Shown here piece after piece: positions 1-6,833 of a stretch of DNA of 32,634 nt. The translations under genes were made by a program, and so were the position numbers. How positions within the stretch are numbered: the first letter of the stretch is position 1; every line of letters starts with the position of its first letter. The notes under the pieces were generated by a model. The model was not told the DNA's origin, did not search any database, and was given only the letters and a program-made list of their open reading frames with translations. The DNA comes from Desulfurellales bacterium (GTDB taxonomy: Bacteria > Campylobacterota_A > Desulfurellia > Desulfurellales > Hippeaceae), in the NCBI GenBank assembly GCA_027035575.1, contig JALVUQ010000072.1:1-32634 (forward strand), in the 5' to 3' direction.

Positions 1-104
1 TGAAAAGTGCCGGCTCCGGCTTCAATATCGTACGGTTGCAAAATAATACATCCCTTTTTTTTCCAAAAATCAGACAGGGACAATACAACATCTTGATAGT
101 TCAT
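1..104 (-). CDS. glyQ: Glycyl-tRNA synthetase alpha subunit, N-terminal fragment (cut by window edge)
   Basis: Only the first 34 codons are inside the window. The translation starts [19 protein letters not shown] and continues through [14 protein letters not shown]. This is the characteristic N-terminus of the alpha chain of the heterotetrameric bacterial glycyl-tRNA synthetase, which charges tRNA-Gly in the cytoplasm. The ATG at 104 follows a strong ribosome site (GAGGAGG on the minus strand, about 107-113). The start lies 9 nt after the stop of the exonuclease gene, so the two are probably co-transcribed. The identification rests on recognising the conserved QPYDIE.GAGT segment. The beta subunit gene glyS would be expected further left, outside the window. 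Confidence 0.88.
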   Translation of the reverse strand, partial: MNYQDVVLSLSDFWKKKGCIILQPYDIEAGAGTF

Positions 105-113
105 TTCTCCTCC

Positions 114-887
114 TCAAATATCAAATAAGGCAACAACAGGAGCGTGGTCCGAAGGTTTTTGTTTTTTTCTTTCGCTCCTGTCTATGTAGCACTTGACGCA
201 CCTGTTTTTCAATTTTTTAGATATCCAAATGTAGTCAATCCTGAGCCCGGTGTTTTTTATGAACGATAAAGCTCGATAGTCCCACCAACTAAACGCCTGT
301 TCTTTGTTGAAAATACGAAAAGCATCAACAAATCCCCACTCGAAAAGGTAATTTAAAGCCTCCCTTTCTTTAGCGTGAAACCCTATTTTGCCTTCCATAG
401 ATTTGGTATCGTAAACATCTATCTCTTCCTTTGCCACGTTAAAGTCACCTACGATAATAAGCTCATCCTTGTTTGTATCAAAATGTTTATCGAGATATTC
501 CCTAAAGCCTACTATAAAATCGAGTTTGTATTGAAAATTTTCACTATCGGGCGATTGTCCGTTTGGAAAATACGAATTTATTATCGTTATGCCGTTTATT
601 TTAGATAAAATCGTCCTTTTTTGGTTTTTTTCATTACCTACAATATTTGTTTTAACCTCTTCAAACGGCAGTTTTGAAGCGACTGCAACCCCGTTAAATC
701 GTTTTTGCCCGAATACGGTTAAGTAGTATCCGAGTTGCTCAAAACGCTCTTTGGGAAACAGAGAGCCTTCCACTTTCGTTTCCTGCATACACAAAACATC
801 AGTGTTATTTTTTTTCAAAAAGTTAGCAACATTATCTATTCTCGCCCTAATGGAATTGACGTTCCAGGTAGCAATGGAAAATTTCAT
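114..887 (-). CDS. xth: Exodeoxyribonuclease III / AP endonuclease
   Basis: A 257-residue member of the exonuclease III family, the usual length. It cleaves DNA 5' to abasic sites and degrades duplex DNA 3'-5' in base-excision repair. Visible family signatures, in order, are the opening WNVNS (N9), QETK with metal-binding Glu36, the GDFNVA segment with the catalytic Asp and Asn, RIDYIWIS near residue 220, and C-terminal SDHAPV with the catalytic Asp-His pair. No catalytic residue appears to be missing. The ATG at 887 lies just 5 nt after the SemiSWEET-like gene stop, and glyQ follows after 9 nt, so this is a middle gene of a four-gene minus-strand run. Function is secure; the operon partners have no obvious link to repair. 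Confidence 0.95.
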   Translation of the reverse strand: MKFSIATWNVNSIRARIDNVANFLKKNNTDVLCMQETKVEGSLFPKERFEQLGYYLTVFGQKRFNGVAVASKLPFEEVKTNIVGNEKNQKRTILSKINGITIINSYFPNGQSPDSENFQYKLDFIVGFREYLDKHFDTNKDELIIVGDFNVAKEEIDVYDTKSMEGKIGFHAKEREALNYLFEWGFVDAFRIFNKEQAFSWWDYRALSFIKNTGLRIDYIWISKKLKNRCVKCYIDRSERKKQKPSDHAPVVALFDI

Positions 888-892
888 TTCAT

Positions 893-1162
893 TTACTCCG
901 CTTTCGAATATTTAAAATATGCAAGCAGTGTGGCTGTGACTATAATGAGTCCCACACCGTTAGCCGTAATTAGTACTATATCTTTCCTTAAAAGTCCATA
1001 GATAATCCACAAAATAAGACCTGCGGATATTTGCAGCATCATCAAAAGGCTTAATCCTTCCGTTTTTTTGGTTTTTATTATTTTGATAAACTGCGGTATG
1101 AAGCTGAATGTTGTTAAAGCAGCCGCACAAAATCCTATTATGGTGATTAATGATCTACTCAT
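893..1162 (-). CDS. SemiSWEET / PQ-loop small membrane transporter
   Basis: An 89-residue protein with three predicted membrane helices (about residues 5-25, 40-58 and 64-84). This is the size and topology of a bacterial SemiSWEET half-transporter, which dimerises to carry sugars. The PQ signature is seen as SFIPQ at residues 20-24 in helix 1, followed by a basic loop with KIIKTKKTEGLS that is typical of the family. Its ATG overlaps the stop of the upstream RACo-like gene by 4 nt, indicating translational coupling. The substrate cannot be read from sequence; the link with a corrinoid activator and DNA repair enzyme looks incidental. Confidence 0.82.
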   Translation of the reverse strand: MSRSLITIIGFCAAALTTFSFIPQFIKIIKTKKTEGLSLLMMLQISAGLILWIIYGLLRKDIVLITANGVGLIIVTATLLAYFKYSKAE

Positions 1163-2649
1163 ACGAAATCCATATATTTTATGTAAAGTTCCTGAAAGTT
1201 GCTTTGATTTGCTATCTCTATATATTCTATTTTATTGGACAGTTCTTCCAAATAAACCCGATTTTTTTTGCAGAACAACTTTAAAGCACCTTTAAGTGCA
1301 CTGTTGCCCAAAAAAACAAACTCTTTATCAATATTGAGCAGATTGGAAGCAGCTATATCTTGTTTTGTAAGTGATTTTGTAAATCCGCCGGATATGTAAA
1401 TTTTTTCTATGTTATTTATATCGGAATCGGTTTTTTTCAATAAAATATCGATACCTGCATTTAGCGCTCCTTTTACAAGTTGAAACTCCCTTATGGAATT
1501 TTGTGTCAGGTATATACCGTTTTCGAGCAAAAAACCCTCTTTTTTTATTCTATTTAACAGGTTAAAAGGTATATCTTCAACCTCCCAGGCTTCCTTTATT
1601 CTTCCGCTTCTATCAATTATTCCAAATCTATTGAGAAAAGCTATTGCGCTTATTAAGCCCGAGCCTGTTATTCCTTCAGGTTTTTTGTTTCCTATGGTGT
1701 GACACTTTAGAGTTTTATCAAATTCTACTTTATCTATTGCTCCCTCTTGAGCCGTTATACCGTAATCGATGCCGACACCCTCAAGGGCTGGTCCGCCCGG
1801 AATGCTTGCAGCATAAAAACTATCGTTTCGTTTAAGAATAAATTCACAATTTGTTCCTATGTCGATAAAAAGAAAGTTGCCTGATATATTAAGATTTATC
1901 AATCCTGCCGTAATATCAGACCCGATAAATGCGCTGATTACAGGCGGGATATAGATATCAAAACCGTTCCACTGCGTTTTCTTTTCTCCCTTAAACGGCG
2001 GTGTGTATGGATATTCCCCTATGGGTTTTGTGTCTATTCCCAAAAAATAGGAGAGCATTGTGGGATTTGCGCAAACTACGATTTCTTTTGCTTTTTTTGC
2101 GTTGCTTAAAGAAATTAGCTTGTCCGTTGTCTCTTTAATGGCTTTGTTTAATATTGAAGTAAGAATCTGTTGGGAATTTTTCTCCCTTTTGGCTATGCGC
2201 GTCATAACATCTCCGCCGAAAGATACCTGAGGATTTAGCATTCTTGTGGTTTTTATCTGCTTTTTGTCTTTTATCAAAGATGCGGAAATTGTTGTTGTTC
2301 CTATATCAACCGCAATGTAACTATTGTTATCGTCGGCACAAACAACGCCGCTATCCTCCGAAAAAACGGGCTTTGTCTCAAAAACCTCAACGTAATCATT
2401 TTCATTGAATTTATGCAGACAGGCAAGCCTGAAACCTTTTTCAAGCTCACTATCGGATAGTATCGATTTTTCCTTTTTTGCAGGCGTAGGCGGTGAGGAT
2501 AAATACCTGATTCTGCATTTGCCGCACAACCCCCTGCCGGAGCAGTATGCACTGACAAACAGGGAGTGTTGAGCCAGGGTTGTGAGAATGTCGCTGCTTT
2601 GAGCTTCTATTGAGATGATTTTATCTTTGTTTTTAACGCTTACCTTCAT
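1159..2649 (-). CDS. RACo/RamA-like ASKHA-domain iron-sulfur protein (reductive activator of corrinoid proteins)
   Basis: A 496-residue protein. The N-terminus is a [2Fe-2S] ferredoxin domain with C36, C42, C45 and C77 (YCSGRGLCGKC and ACLHK). An ASKHA-type ATPase follows, with the phosphate-1 motif around DIGTTT (residues 115-120), a second phosphate motif DIGTNCEF and the glycine-rich ISGGFTKSL near the C-terminus. Family members use ATP to return inactive Co(II) corrinoid to Co(I) in methyl-transfer systems, including the Wood-Ljungdahl corrinoid iron-sulfur protein. The linker between ferredoxin and ATPase seems short compared with typical RACo (usually above 600 residues). No corrinoid protein or methyltransferase is in the window, so the client is unknown. 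This is the first gene of the RACo-SemiSWEET-xth-glyQ run. Confidence 0.85.
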   Translation of the reverse strand: MKVSVKNKDKIISIEAQSSDILTTLAQHSLFVSAYCSGRGLCGKCRIRYLSSPPTPAKKEKSILSDSELEKGFRLACLHKFNENDYVEVFETKPVFSEDSGVVCADDNNSYIAVDIGTTTISASLIKDKKQIKTTRMLNPQVSFGGDVMTRIAKREKNSQQILTSILNKAIKETTDKLISLSNAKKAKEIVVCANPTMLSYFLGIDTKPIGEYPYTPPFKGEKKTQWNGFDIYIPPVISAFIGSDITAGLINLNISGNFLFIDIGTNCEFILKRNDSFYAASIPGGPALEGVGIDYGITAQEGAIDKVEFDKTLKCHTIGNKKPEGITGSGLISAIAFLNRFGIIDRSGRIKEAWEVEDIPFNLLNRIKKEGFLLENGIYLTQNSIREFQLVKGALNAGIDILLKKTDSDINNIEKIYISGGFTKSLTKQDIAASNLLNIDKEFVFLGNSALKGALKLFCKKNRVYLEELSNKIEYIEIANQSNFQELYIKYMDFV

Positions 2650-2687
2650 AGAAGGTTAAACTATCAAAATAGTCTTTCAAAATCAAT

Positions 2688-2726
2688 CTTATAACCGATT
2701 GACATATGTTGTCATAAAAATATAAG
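2688..2726. promoter_or_regulatory. Symmetric divergent promoter pair over a TGACA-N5-TGTCA palindrome
   Basis: On the plus strand TTGACA (2699-2704) is followed after 16 nt by TATAAG (2721-2726). On the minus strand ATGACA (2715-2710) is followed after 16 nt by TATAAG (2693-2688). The two -35 boxes are the arms of one palindrome centred on 2707. The minus promoter would drive the RACo-like gene at 2649. The plus promoter would transcribe towards the regulator pair at 3055, with a leader of more than 300 nt. The boxes are seen directly; the activity is inferred. Confidence 0.5.
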
Positions 2727-2853
2727 TTGCAAATGCCCTCGCTATATCTGCATAACAATGGCTTTTTGGAAGAGGTTTTGCGACAAAAGAAAAAGCAGCC
2801 TTGTTTTTTCCGATTAGATTGGTTGAGAGACTTTTTATAATTCGAATGTATAT

Positions 2854-3015
2854 TTACAATATGTATTTGCCGTGGCGCGATTTATCGAGAGTTAGCGGAA
2901 GTTTGATTGTGTATCTTCCTCCCAAACCACCCATAGAAGCTATGTACAAAGAATCGTAGTTTAAAGCTTTCCACTTGTTTTTGATGTTGACAGAAGCTAA
3001 GAGAATGATGTATTT
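2854..3015 (-). pseudogene. Possible remnant of a protein C-terminus
   Basis: This stretch is open for 53 codons on the minus strand between an in-frame TAA upstream (3016-3018) and a TAA at 2854-2856. It has no convincing start codon or ribosome site. The translation reads like a genuine protein end, with segments such as YDSLYIASMGGLGGRYTIKL followed by PLTLDKSRHGKYIL, and is less biased than a random frame. The parent family was not recognised. The best explanation is the tail of a decayed gene in the otherwise gene-free stretch 2650-3054. A 37-codon ORF on the other strand (2846-2959) overlaps it and is less protein-like. Confidence 0.3.
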
Positions 3016-3054
3016 TTAAAGAAGCTGCTATAAAGTTTAATCCGGTTGAGGTTT

Positions 3055-3444
3055 ATGGATAAAAAGGATTTGGTTAGGTTTAGCATATCCATTGATTGGG
3101 AGTTATTGAAGGAATTCGATGAGGTCATACGAAAAAAAGGATATGAAAACAGGTCTTTTGCTGCAAGGGCTCTGTTTAGGGAGTTTATACTGTCCTCAAA
3201 ACTGCAAAAACCGGAGGAAAAGAAAGGCTTATTTGTTATTTTAACTCTGTCAGATGAGGGAGCTTGCCAATATTGCAATGAACATTTTTCAACAGGCATT
3301 CCTCTCAAAAACGGTAAAAAATTATGTATTTGCCTGATAGAAGGGTTAAAATCCGAAGCCGAGGAGAAATTAAAGGAGCTTGCTTCAAACTCTGAAATCG
3401 AGTTTTGTAAGCTCATAGCAGTGGAAATTTGTAAAGATGATTAG
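3055..3444 (+). CDS. NikR-like ribbon-helix-helix regulator lacking the canonical nickel ligands
   Basis: A 129-residue protein when started at the ATG at 3055; an in-frame TTG at 3046 is the alternative. Residues about 5-48 form a ribbon-helix-helix DNA-binding unit of NikR type (VRFSISIDWELLKEFDE, then KKGYENRSFAARALFREF). Residues about 60-128 match the ACT-like ligand-binding domain of NikR in length and pattern. The HxH and Cys that bind nickel in NikR (H76, H87, H89, C95 in E. coli) align with non-ligand residues. Instead there is a CQYC-x2-H cluster and a CIC motif, so this may sense another metal or redox state. It overlaps the RcoM-like gene by 8 nt, and both sit upstream of a nickel-enzyme operon. 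Assignment to the NikR family is fair; the ligand is unknown. Confidence 0.72.
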   Translation: MDKKDLVRFSISIDWELLKEFDEVIRKKGYENRSFAARALFREFILSSKLQKPEEKKGLFVILTLSDEGACQYCNEHFSTGIPLKNGKKLCICLIEGLKSEAEEKLKELASNSEIEFCKLIAVEICKDD

Positions 3445-4165
3445 AGATATAGAATCGATAATTTCCATACTTCCTACAGGTATAGTTGTTGTGGATGCCG
3501 ATAAAAAAATAAAATATATGAATCCGTATGCAAGAGATGCGTTGATAGGAAGTGCTGCGTTTGATGAAAATATTGTTGATTTTCATCAAACGGATTACGA
3601 AAAAGAAAAAATCGAGGAATATTTCTCTACTTTAAAGACAAAAAGAAATGTGGAGTTGCCAATTGTTAAGATATTTGATTTTAAGGATAAGCAGTCGCTA
3701 TTTATTGTTAAATTGACCAAAGTTTTTGATTCTAAGGGTGAATTCGGTGGAATAGTTGCAATTTTTTATGATATGTCTCAACTGACGCTTTCAAAGGTCT
3801 ATGACGATAAACAAAAACCTCATACCGTAATAAATAAACTGCCGGTTATCTTGAATAACAAGATGGTTTTTCTTGATACCGACGAAATTATGTATATTAA
3901 AAGTCTCGGGAGTTCTTCCATTGTTTATGATGTTGAGGGTGTTAAGTATTTTTCAAATATAAAAATTTCCGAGCTGGAAGAAAACTTGCAAAACAAGGGT
4001 TTTTTCCGCTCGCACAAAAGCTATCTCGCTAATTTGGCATTTTTAAGAGAAATGATATCGGAAGAAGGAGAATGTAAAATACTCCTGAAGGCAAGAAAAA
4101 CCTTTTACATTCCTCTAAGCAGAAGAAACAAATCCAAGCTCAAAGATATTATGTCCGTTCGTTAG
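3437..4165 (+). CDS. rcoM: RcoM-like CO-responsive regulator (PAS domain + LytTR DNA-binding domain)
   Basis: A 242-residue single-component regulator. Residues 1-118 form a PAS domain (start LPTGIVVVDADKKIKYMN, end GIVAIFYDMSQLT), and residues 135-240 form a LytTR DNA-binding domain with the hallmark FFRSHKSYLANLAFLRE at 189-205. This is the domain order and length of RcoM, the haem-based CO sensor of Burkholderia xenovorans. From memory of that sequence, His50 in VDFHQTDYEKEK aligns with the RcoM proximal haem ligand His74. The RcoM distal Met104 position appears to be Ile/Phe here (KIFDF, residues 78-82). The gene lies 124 nt upstream of cooF with phased repeats between them. Architecture is certain; haem binding and CO response are inferred from family and context. 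A PAS-LytTR sensor of another ligand is the alternative. Confidence 0.8.
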   Translation: MIRDIESIISILPTGIVVVDADKKIKYMNPYARDALIGSAAFDENIVDFHQTDYEKEKIEEYFSTLKTKRNVELPIVKIFDFKDKQSLFIVKLTKVFDSKGEFGGIVAIFYDMSQLTLSKVYDDKQKPHTVINKLPVILNNKMVFLDTDEIMYIKSLGSSSIVYDVEGVKYFSNIKISELEENLQNKGFFRSHKSYLANLAFLREMISEEGECKILLKARKTFYIPLSRRNKSKLKDIMSVR

Positions 4166-4168
4166 AAA

Positions 4169-4195
4169 TTTATAACCGTTTATACTCTTTTTATA
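4169..4195 (+). promoter_or_regulatory. Three helically phased TTTATA repeats: candidate LytTR/RcoM operator
   Basis: TTTATA occurs at 4169-4174, 4179-4184 and 4190-4195, each followed by (A/C)C(C/T). The spacings of 10 and 11 bp place all three on one face of the helix. LytTR proteins are known to bind direct repeats separated by about one helical turn. The third copy overlaps the weak -35 of the cooF promoter, the position expected of an activator. The regulator gene ends 4 nt before the first repeat. Confidence 0.6.
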
Positions 4196-4216
4196 CCTAT
4201 TAACACATCTTATAAT
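4188..4216 (+). promoter_or_regulatory. Candidate activator-dependent promoter of the coo/hydrogenase operon
   Basis: A perfect TATAAT lies at 4211-4216, with a poor -35 (TTTTTA, 4188-4193) 17 nt upstream that overlaps the third TTTATA repeat. A good -10 with a poor -35 is typical of promoters needing an activator. A start near 4223 would give a leader of about 67 nt before cooF. Another weak possibility is TTGATA at 4232 with AT-rich sequence downstream. Confidence 0.5.
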
Positions 4217-4289
4217 TTAAGTATTATTTAATTGATATAAATTATAGTTTATATAAATTAGAATAAGGGTGAAAAGGAGGTGAAAAGAT

Positions 4290-4895
4290 ATGAAAAGTGT
4301 AATTGTTAATCCCGAGAAGTGCATAGGATGCAAACAGTGCGAAATTGCTTGTGCTGTTGCTCATTCCCAGACAAAAGACCTGTTCGGTATGTTGTCTGAG
4401 GATGTCTTGTCCAAACCGCGCATACATATCGAAACCGGTGTGGATTTGCTAACCTTTCCTAATAAGTGCAGGCACTGTAATCCTGCTCCTTGTGTTGAGG
4501 TTTGCCCCACAGGCGCTCTTTATCGTGATGATGATACAGACTCGGTTGTCATTGATTACGGTAAGTGCATCGCCTGCGGTATGTGTGCTATTGCTTGTCC
4601 TTTCGGTATTATCAGTTTCGGAAAGACATACAAGATTTTGGTTGACAGAGATGTCAATGTTAAATGCGATAACTGCATAGACAGGCAAAACGAGGGGTTG
4701 GAGCCGGCTTGCGTGGAGGCCTGTAAAACCAATGCTCTTGTTTTTGGTGATGTAAATGACATTATCAAGGAAAAGAGAAAGAGTGTTACTCTAAATGTAA
4801 CAAAATCTCCCGATGAACCGGAAAAGGTTGAAATACCGGCAAATATACAGCTTTGGAGAGATATGTTAAAAGAAATGAATCACGCAAATAGATAA
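4290..4895 (+). CDS. cooF: CooF-type polyferredoxin, electron acceptor of CO dehydrogenase
   Basis: A 201-residue protein with four cysteine clusters for [4Fe-4S] centres. The first is C11-x2-C14-x2-C17-x3-C21. The second follows HCNPAPCVEVCPTGAL, the third is CIACGMCAIACPFG, and the fourth comprises CDNCIDRQ and CVEACKTNAL. This is the CooF/HycB/DmsB pattern. CooF accepts electrons from CooS and passes them to a hydrogenase or oxidoreductase. The ATG at 4290 follows a very strong ribosome site (AAGGAGGTGA, 4274-4283). It is the first gene of the operon and lies 18 nt before cooS. No signal peptide is seen, so it acts in the cytoplasm. Here the likely next acceptor is the NuoEFG-like complex rather than an energy-converting hydrogenase. 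Confidence 0.93.
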   Translation: MKSVIVNPEKCIGCKQCEIACAVAHSQTKDLFGMLSEDVLSKPRIHIETGVDLLTFPNKCRHCNPAPCVEVCPTGALYRDDDTDSVVIDYGKCIACGMCAIACPFGIISFGKTYKILVDRDVNVKCDNCIDRQNEGLEPACVEACKTNALVFGDVNDIIKEKRKSVTLNVTKSPDEPEKVEIPANIQLWRDMLKEMNHANR

Positions 4896-4913
4896 AAAAG
4901 GAGGGCATATAAA

Positions 4914-6791
4914 ATGGCAAAGTGGAAAGCGGAAGATAAATCTATCGATGAAGCAACCCAGGAGATGATTAGAAAAGCAGAAAGAGACGGTGTTGAATTA
5001 GTTTGGGATAGGCTTGAAAAACAGCAGCCTCAATGCGGATACGGTCAGCTCGGTGTTTGCTGTAAAAACTGTATGGCAGGTCCTTGTAGAATTGACCCGT
5101 TTGGTGACGGACCTCAAAAAGGTGTTTGCGGTGCAACGGCGGATACAATAGTTGCAAGAACTGTTGATAGGATGATTGCAGCGGGAGCGGCAGCCCATTC
5201 AGACCACGGCAGACACGTTGTTTTGGCTCTCCATGAAGCATTGGAAGGTAATGCTCCATACCCGATTAAAGATGAGAAAAAGCTGAGAAGTGTAGCCAAA
5301 AGACTTGGTGTGGAAACCGAAGGAAGGGATGCGCAGGAGATAGCTAAGGATGTTGTGAAGATAGCCTTTGATGATTTCGGAAAACAAGATGAGAAACTGA
5401 TACACTTTGCAGACGCCTATGCCTCTGAAAAAAGAAAAGAGGTTTGGGAGAAGGTTGGCGTTTCTCCGAGAAACATAGATAGAGAAGTTGTTGAAATTAT
5501 GCATAGAACCCACATTGGCGTTGACCATGAGCCGCTCTCTTTGATTGCCCAGGGTTTGAGAGCCTCCTTGGGAGACGGCTGGGGCGGTTCTTTAATTGCA
5601 ACCGAGCTTCAGGACGTTTTATTCGGTACGCCGCAAATAAGCAAATCCGAGGCTAATCTCGGTGTTTTACAGGAAGATAAGGTTAATATCATTGTTCACG
5701 GACACGAACCTGTTATGGCTGAGAAGGTTGTCGAAGCGGCAATGGACCCCGAAATGATAGAATATGCAAAAAGTAAGGGCGCAGCAGGCATCAACCTTGC
5801 CGGTATGTGCTGTACGGGACTTGAATTGTTGATGAGGGATAATATTCCGATAGCCGGTAATTATCTGCAGCAGGAATTGGCTATCGTTACAGGCGCCGTT
5901 GAGGCTATGATTGTTGATGTCCAGTGCATTATGCCTGCTTTGGTTGACGTTGCAAGGTGCTATCATACGAAAATTATCGACACAAGCCCGATAGCCTCAT
6001 TCCCTGGAGCCACGCATATAAAGTTTGACGAATCAAGAGCCGATGAGATAGCAAGAGAAATAGTAAAAACGGCAATAGATAATTTTAAAAACAGAGTTCA
6101 AACAAAGGTTCGTATCCCCAAAGGTAAAAGTGAAGCCATAGGCGGTTTTTCCGTTGAAGCAACTCTTGAGGCTTTGGGCGGAAGCCTTGCTCCTTTGGAG
6201 GATGCAATAAAATCCGGTAAGATTAGGGGAATAGCCGGAATAGTCGGGTGTAACAATCCGAAGGTTAAACATAACTCAAACCATATAGCCATAGTCAATG
6301 AGCTCATTAAAAACGACATACTTGTTATAGGAACCGGATGTTGGGCAACTGCTTGTGCCGAATACGGAATATTTTTACCTGAATATGCCGAAAATGCCGG
6401 CGAAGGTCTGAAAGCGGTATGCAAAGCTTTGGGTATTCCTCCCGCACTCAATATGGGTTCTTGTGTTGACTGCTCAAGAATGCTTGTTATAGCAGATTTA
6501 ATGGCTAGGGATTTAGGCGTTGATATATCTGACTTGCCTCTTGTAGGCTCCGCAACCGAGGCAATGACGGAAAAAGCCGTATCCATAGGAACATACTTTG
6601 TTGCAAGCGGTATTTATACGCACCTTGGTGTTGTTCCGCCGGTTATGGGAAGCCAAGAGGTGATAAACATTTTAACCAAAGGAGCTATGGATTTGGTTGG
6701 AGGAGCATTCTTCATAGAGCCCAATCCTGTTAAAGCTGCCAAGATTATGGCGGAATATATAGAGAAGAAAAGGAAAGCTTTGGGTATATAA
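4914..6791 (+). CDS. cooS: Anaerobic Ni-Fe carbon monoxide dehydrogenase catalytic subunit
   Basis: A 625-residue CooS, the usual length. It oxidises CO with water to CO2, two protons and two electrons. The N-terminal cysteines fit the interface D cluster (C41-x7-C49) and the B cluster (C50, C53, C58, C72). Ligands of the Ni-Fe C cluster are all visible by family position: His in VHGHEPV (262/264), GMCCTG (299/300), VQCIMP (C338), VGCNNPK (C446), GTGCWATAC (C476) and GSCVDCS (C517). Residue numbers are my own count. A good ribosome site (AAAGGAGGG) precedes the ATG. It follows cooF by 18 nt and is separated from the diaphorase genes by an intrinsic terminator. The presence of cooF and cooC and the absence of acsB indicate a CO-oxidising rather than acetyl-CoA synthase CODH. 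Confidence 0.97.
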   Translation: MAKWKAEDKSIDEATQEMIRKAERDGVELVWDRLEKQQPQCGYGQLGVCCKNCMAGPCRIDPFGDGPQKGVCGATADTIVARTVDRMIAAGAAAHSDHGRHVVLALHEALEGNAPYPIKDEKKLRSVAKRLGVETEGRDAQEIAKDVVKIAFDDFGKQDEKLIHFADAYASEKRKEVWEKVGVSPRNIDREVVEIMHRTHIGVDHEPLSLIAQGLRASLGDGWGGSLIATELQDVLFGTPQISKSEANLGVLQEDKVNIIVHGHEPVMAEKVVEAAMDPEMIEYAKSKGAAGINLAGMCCTGLELLMRDNIPIAGNYLQQELAIVTGAVEAMIVDVQCIMPALVDVARCYHTKIIDTSPIASFPGATHIKFDESRADEIAREIVKTAIDNFKNRVQTKVRIPKGKSEAIGGFSVEATLEALGGSLAPLEDAIKSGKIRGIAGIVGCNNPKVKHNSNHIAIVNELIKNDILVIGTGCWATACAEYGIFLPEYAENAGEGLKAVCKALGIPPALNMGSCVDCSRMLVIADLMARDLGVDISDLPLVGSATEAMTEKAVSIGTYFVASGIYTHLGVVPPVMGSQEVINILTKGAMDLVGGAFFIEPNPVKAAKIMAEYIEKKRKALGI

Positions 6792-6797
6792 AAATTA

Positions 6798-6823
6798 AGG
6801 GGGTTTTGCCCCCTGTTTTTTTT
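6798..6823 (+). terminator. Intrinsic terminator between cooS and the NuoE-like gene
   Basis: AGGGGG (6798-6803) pairs with CCCCCT (6809-6814) around a five-base loop and is followed by a run of T (6816-6823). This is a textbook rho-independent terminator just 6 nt after the cooS stop. The next gene has its ribosome site immediately after the T run, so the element probably attenuates read-through, making cooFS mRNA more abundant than the downstream message. Confidence 0.85.
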
Positions 6824-6833
6824 GGAGTATGGA

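Noticed and set aside
2997-3416. 139-codon open frame on the minus strand over the RHH gene
   Set aside because: It is antisense to a well-supported regulator, has low-complexity Ser/Phe/Asn composition and no ribosome site.
4232-4258. TTGATA plus TATAAA as the cooF promoter
   Set aside because: The spacing is only about 14 nt; the TATAAT at 4211 gives 17 nt and overlaps the repeats, so it is preferred.
6098-6586. 162-codon open frame antisense to cooS
   Set aside because: It is a shadow of the conserved cooS coding frame with no family signature.
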